DNA of 64,000 nt from Hymenopus coronatus (lineage: Eukaryota > Arthropoda > Insecta > Mantodea > Hymenopodidae), in assembly GCA_030762935.1 (NCBI GenBank), contig CM060881.1, positions 105,076,501 through 105,140,500 of the forward strand, in the 5' to 3' direction. Under the pieces are notes generated by a model, which was given only the letters and a program-made list of their open reading frames with translations, was not told where the DNA came from and made no database searches. The position numbers and the translations under genes were made by a program. This document shows, piece after piece, positions 59,255 to 64,000 of this stretch (position 1 is the stretch's first letter; each line of letters begins with the position of its first letter).

Positions 59255-59600
59255 ACATATTTTGAGGATGGATATTCATAGTTATAGTACTAGATACAGG
59301 TCCAATGTAAACATTCCATACTATCGACTAACAAAATCTGAGAATAGTTATAAGTATTTAGGTATTAAGTTGTACAATAACTTGTTTGATAGTGTTAAAT
59401 TTTAAGTCCAGGATATATACATGGTTAGTCAAACATCCTTTTTATTCTATACATGAATATTCTAATTATAACTTTTGTGATCTTGTTTTGTAATTTATTA
59501 TGACAAGGTTATTGTACTGCTTTCAACAGACGTTGTCAATGCCTGTATAGTGCTTTTAGACAAAATAAAATGGCTTGAAAAAAATGAAAAAAAAAATTCT
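59255..59600 (+). pseudogene. non-LTR retrotransposon 3' end with poly(A)
   Basis: A plus frame from about 59268 gives MDIHSYSTRYRSNVNIPYYR, then LTKSENSYKYLGIKLYNNL and a stop near 59404. This is the 'YNTR....N...P..R......S..Y.GIKLYN.LP' motif near the C-terminus of many Jockey-like non-LTR ORF2 proteins. A 3' region follows with AAAATAAAATGG and A-runs to about 59600, fitting a polyadenylated insertion. 5'-truncated; the RT is absent. Confidence 0.75.
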
Positions 59601-60563
59601 TATTACTTTGAAAAACCTACTTGCTGGTCGGGGCAATCAGGTGTAGTTTCCAAATTATGAATTCAAGGCCTGTCACTTACAAATATAACAATTATTCTAT
59701 GAAAAATGCATCAACAGTAAAATCAGTTATACCTTTAATGGCTGCTTGTTCAAATACCTCAAGTTAATAAATTGGTAAACTCTTCCAGTGTTGCTTTCCA
59801 GTTTCCTGAAATCTTTCTCCCTAATTCTTAACGAAACCTGTTATTTTTGCGACTTATTCTAGGTTTTTGTACTTTAGATACTTACCTGGGATAGTAGTAG
59901 TACTCATGTTACAGTTTGGTTTGATACAGGCGTTACAAACCAGTTACAATTTAATAATTTCTAACTTGTTCTCTGCCCCTTGTTACGGAAATGAAAACAC
60001 CACATGTTGCCAGCACATGTTTATTGATTAAAGCACATCAAAATAAACCATTCCCTTCCATCATAAAACAAATACTCTTTATTAAAATAAACATGACGAG
60101 AAGAGCAAAGAGCGTCCAGTTTAAAACTAACAGGCGGATAAATTGGGAGTAAACACAGTTGTACAGTTTTAATTACTGCAAACACAAATAAATCTGACAC
60201 CTACCAAGTTTAAGTGGTGATAAAGCAAATGCTGAGACTTTGAAATTTATAATCCAAGGAAAACCAACGTGTTAGATAAATAGTTTTAACTATGATTAAT
60301 AAAGCAGAATAATAATTATATTTGTTTAGAATGCAACACGTTAGAAGAATCTAATTTTTCATTGTTGTAAAGTCTATCTAACTTGGGTGATTTAAACATT
60401 AAAGAAATACCTTTTAAAGTTTAATATTATAATAGTTTTATGATCCATAAGCCATTTGTTCATTCATAATATGTATTTGCCAATTTAAGAACATTATATT
60501 CTAAAGGAGTCAACTCGAGATGTATTATATAGCTATTCCCGTGTATGTATTTGCGAATTATTT
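59601..60563. other. unassigned AT-rich spacer
   Basis: No feature recognised. Confidence 0.4.
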
Positions 60564-60564
60564 C

Positions 60565-61895
60565 ATTGCGTATTCAGGGTATTTGGATATTTTGATAAAT
60601 GGTAGCTTAATGTATATACTCTTCGAGGTGTTAGTTTTTTACTTTCTCTAGCCCCGTATGTACAATGTACATAGGGATAGAGAAGTATTGTATTCCACCC
60701 AAAAATTCGATACCGAGATTTCACCGGAAATATATGTTGTAGGGTTCCCTGTATCCAAAAAAAAAAAAAAGCATTTTCACACAAAGGTCCGTGTGTGTGG
60801 TGTGTGTGTGTCCGTGTGTCTGTGAACACGACAACTCAAAAACGAAAAGTCGGTAAAGCACCAAACTTGGTATTTAAGTTTAGTATCTTCCAGGGGTGCG
60901 GCACGAAGATTTTGAGAAAAATCCCCCCACCCCAAACTACCCTTTACATGGAACTTTTTTCGAAAATTTTGATTTTCTTAAAAATGGCTCTAACGTTTTA
61001 ATTAAAATATCGTATATTAAATACATATAGCTGACAAATAATATGTATATCTAAAGACCTGTTTATTCTGGATGAATTTTGCTCAATTTGGCATAAACCG
61101 TAAGAGATAGACAAAAACTTAATATAGAAAAAGTGTAGGTCTTGTTAAAATACACAAGTTATGTCATATACATTTTTCTCGTGGAGCTTACCGTTTTTGA
61201 GGTATTCAGTGTTATTAGTCTCAGTTGTGAAGTACTTATACTTTTCTCAGACGGGAGTGTGCGGTTTTCTTTTGTTCTACTCCTGGCCAAGAAAAGAAGG
61301 GATTTGTAATGATAATCGCATAACGACAGCTTTTAAAACATTTGACTATGGCTTTAGCCTAGTGTATTCCCTTTTTTTTCTACTTATAAGGAACGAAATA
61401 ATAAGAACATTGAGCTAATGAGTACCTCAATTACCAAGATGCAGAAAGAAGAATACTCTTTTGTAAGAAGATTGTAGAACAGCTAGAGCAAGTCATGTGA
61501 GTGTAACACATCGGATTTCCTTTCTTTTCGGCTAAAAGTTTCCCTACAAAACAACTATAGAATCTACTACGTGATGTGTTTTGCATGGTCTTAACACCAT
61601 CGCGAAATAAACAACGTCCGTCAATATGCACTATCCGTTTTGCTTCCACGTTTTCACACCTCCATATATGACCTGCTGATCTAGCTAGTCTTGCAGAAAG
61701 CATGCAAACTCATTACAGCATTCGTTATAGCAATACATGACCGTCAGGTTACCCCTTCGGACCCGGGATGTCAGGGAAAAGATAAATACATATATATTGT
61801 GTGTGGCACGCATACGTAGAGACACTAAGCAACTTTAAAACATGCCATTCTTAATAAGTAAAATTATAAGTCTGTAAATGAAGTAAATATTGGAA
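60565..61895 (+). repeat. R2 repeat containing a minus-strand R1
   Basis: Left block GTATTCAGGGTATTTGGATA and TTTTGATAAATGGTAGCTTA to 60640, R1 at 60641-61517. Right block: TTTTGCATGGTCTTAACACC, CGTCAATATGCACTATCCG, TCTTGCAGAAAGCATGC and TTCTTAATAAGTAAAATTAT. Same insertion position and orientation as at 35.3 kb. Confidence 0.7.
60641..61517 (-). mobile_element. R1 element, one of the best full copies
   Basis: ACTTTCTCTAGCCCCGTATG hairpin with arm GGGATAGAG, A-run at 60758, GT tract (60790-60812), CCCCCACCCCAAACTACCCT, AAACCGTAAGAGATAGACAA, and left terminus GTCATGTGAGTGTAACACAT. About 875 bp. Confidence 0.9.
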
Positions 61896-62329
61896 TGTTC
61901 ATTCTAATTAGGAATACAAATATCTGCACTTATGCCCCTAACAACTGCATGTTGAAAATATTATTCATGTTTAATTCTCTCTTCACTGAATACTCTGGAG
62001 CAATATTAAGTTCAAGTTTTATTAGTTACAAAAAAGACATGGTTTACTTATATATAAAATGGCTGATTACAGAAAACAAATTAGAAGGATGTATTCACTC
62101 AATTATCTCTAGGCGTTACAAATCTACGATTTTTTTAATACCTTTGTTCTTTCACATGTTCTATTGCATTAATAATACTAGCTGTATTTAACATTTGCTT
62201 TTCCTTTCATATTTCCCAGGCATATATTGTAATATTCGTATAAAACGTAATTCTTCTATTCACGATGCAGCTTATGTATCTACAAGGTATCCAAAATGAA
62301 TAATTATGTGCTTGGTTACGTGAAAAATA
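61896..62329. other. unassigned AT-rich spacer
   Basis: The frame at 61895-62191 is AT-driven. The first 40 bases may be an R2 extension. Nothing else. Confidence 0.4.
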
Positions 62330-62535
62330 CCGAGCGAGATGTTTCCGCGGTAACGTATTAGTCTCTGTTTCGGGAAGTCCCGGTTCGACGCCCAGTGACT
62401 ACCCACTCTGAACACTTCTTGTAGTTTTTACTGGTCACCAGGCCAATTCTGGGTTTGAGCATTCTACAATGTTTCTGTTTTCCCTCATCTTCTCTAATTT
62501 CATTTCCCTTTCATCTTTAAAGCTGACTATGGAGC
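62330..62535 (+). repeat. SINE-E copy 3, diverged
   Basis: tRNA-like head CCGCGGTAACGTATTAGTCT, B-box CCCGGTTCGACGCC, body TACTGGTCACCAGGCCAATT and a T-rich tail. The B-box is the best of the three copies. Confidence 0.55.
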
Positions 62536-63274
62536 TGCGTTTCGCTCGGTGACGTCAGAGCAGGCGTCACCAATTTGCTTGGTTTTGTGCTGCAGTGAGT
62601 AAACACGTGACGGCAGGAATTTTCTCTGTTTCTTTGCATAGCGAACCGCGTATCAGTTTATAATTTTGGGAACCGAAAGCATTTCAACACACAACCACCT
62701 ACGTTTGTGCCTGCCTGTGAGGAACCTTTCTTGTTTATAGAAATTGGCGAAATAAGTGTTTAGTTCGCGGCAAAGTTCTGCACTAACTCGAAAATTCAAT
62801 TCAGCTTCACAAGCAAACCATTCAAACGTGTAACAACTGCTTAACAGAAGGATGTTTCCTTCGCTTTGTGTTAGACACCAACGAATTTCCAAGATGGCTG
62901 TTCACATTCAGTAATACGAATGTGCAAGTTTTTCTTTACAAATTAATTCTGTACAATGCCATTAAAAGGGTGGTGACCAAGTGCTCAGCGTTCTGGCTTC
63001 TCACACAGAAGTCCCGTGTCCGATTTCAGACTGGGTTAAGGAATTTTTGTTTAACTACAGAATCTGAAGGTATGGATGTGAGAGCAAATGTGTGTGTTTA
63101 ATAGTATAAAACTTAAGAACTCAACGTTAAGAAACCCTACAGTTCAGCGTGCAAAACAAACAAACAAAAACAGAAAACAGCAACCAAAAATAACCAGCAG
63201 CTGGTTCTAAAACACAGCCTCCAATATGCTCACAGAAGTTAAAGGGGGCTAATTAAATGAGATAATTGAAAAAC
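62536..63274. other. unassigned spacer
   Basis: Locally less AT-rich (62540-62720) with TGACGTCA. The frame at 62653-62892 minus shows no recognised domain. Nothing firm. Confidence 0.4.
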
Positions 63275-63275
63275 A

Positions 63276-64000
63276 ATCTGAATTTCACATAAGTTTCTAT
63301 ACATTTCTGCAACAAATTACTGTTAAAAAGTTTATGCCTCCATTTACTTCATGCAAATCAGGAAAAAATGAGCGGAAATAGTCTTTTACTTGCTTCCTTT
63401 TAAGTAGAAACGAAGTAAGTACCATAGATTAAAGGGATAATCAAAAGCTGGTTGCTATGTGACTGAAGTTCTTTTGTTTGTATGGACAGGAGTTGACAAA
63501 TTCCTGTATGACAAAGGTGTAAGTATTTTAAAGGTGAAACCCCCCCAAAAAAAAAAAAACAAAAAAAAAAAACAAATATCTCAAAAACGGCCACTCTACG
63601 AAAAAAACCTGTATAAAATAATTGTGTGTTTTAACGGGCTATACATTTTTTGTGTGGTAGGTTTTGTCCATCGGTTACTGTTTAGCAGTTATGCAACATT
63701 CTGTAAAATGCATCCAGCATAAAGTAGTCTTCAGAGGCTATTCCCAGAAAATTCAAGATATACATTTTATTTGCATCTTTAATATACGATATTTTAATCA
63801 AATTGTTATTCATTTTTGAAAAATCAAAATTTTTGAAAAAGTTCCATGTAAAGAGTAGTTTGGGGTGGGGGTAGTTTTCTCAAAATCTTCGTGTCGCATC
63901 CCTGGAAGATACTAAACTTAAATACCAAGTTTGGTATTTTACTGACTTTGTGTTTTTGAATTATCATGTTCAGAGACATGCGGACACGTAACACACTGAC
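63276..64000 (+). mobile_element. R1 element, cut by the window end
   Basis: Starts TCTGAATTTCACATAAGTTT. An A-rich expansion (63541-63573) follows the GGTGAAAC block. GGTTACTGTTTAGCAGTTAT, GGGTGGGGGTAG and the central stem-loop (63908-63938) are present. The window ends at the start of the CA tract. Confidence 0.88.

Overview
This window is non-coding, repeat-dominated nuclear DNA from an animal, most likely an invertebrate and plausibly an arthropod. The grounds are strong AT-richness, several tRNA-derived SINE families, a mariner-type transposase, a Mutator-like transposase relic, non-LTR retrotransposon tails and very long microsatellites. There are no operons, no bacterial-style genes and no rRNA. 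I recognise no intact host protein gene. Most open frames are chance frames inside repeats; the largest (40.3-41.6 kb) are translations of a tetranucleotide microsatellite. The species call is inference only.

The main feature is a dispersed element that I call R1: about 27 full, deleted or fragmentary copies on both strands, together roughly 19 kb or 30% of the window. A full unit is about 0.8-0.9 kb and codes for nothing I can see. In sense orientation it starts with TCTGATGTGTTCC, followed closely by ACTTTCTCTACA. It carries a central stem-loop built on ACCAAACTT/AAGTTTGGT, then a CA-type microsatellite, and ends in a terminal hairpin whose last arm is TGTAGAGAAAGT, the inverted copy of the left motif. 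Copies sit head-to-tail in places (21.3-23.4 kb, 27.7-29.4 kb, 46.3-47.5 kb). One copy splits a Mutator-like transposase reading frame in register, which shows that R1 moves. Inverted sub-terminal motifs, a 3' hairpin, an internal microsatellite, tandem copies and A/T-run targets recall the DINE-1/HINE (Helentron-associated) layout, but a MITE-like DNA transposon is also possible.

Region by region: 0-10 kb holds R1 copies, a degenerate non-LTR element (about 3.05-3.56 kb, minus), a broken mariner (4.3-5.4 kb, minus) and an RTE-like relic (9.6-10.1 kb). 10-19 kb holds R1 copies, a SINE cluster with nested insertions (13.5-14.5 kb), a mariner-type relic (15.9-16.1 kb), family R2 (16.8-17.2 kb), a non-LTR RNase H tail (17.8-18.5 kb) and another transposase relic (18.6-18.95 kb). 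19-30 kb is R1-rich with GA, CT and GT microsatellites. 30-33 kb holds a long inverted repeat (family R3). 35-37 kb and 60.5-61.9 kb hold R2 with R1 inside it. 38-39.4 kb holds a tandem repeat of about 355 bp with embedded microsatellites, and a 58-bp minisatellite. 40.39-41.53 kb is one uninterrupted ACAT array. 43.4-45.2 kb is the split Mutator-like pseudogene. 46-50 kb is R1-rich. 50.9-52.1 kb holds an LTR-like repeat and a SINE. 54-59.6 kb holds SINEs and a polyadenylated non-LTR tail. 60.6-64 kb ends in further R1 copies.

The nesting gives a relative chronology: R1 is younger than the Mutator-like gene and at least some R2/R3 copies, and SINE-A inserted into R1 afterwards.
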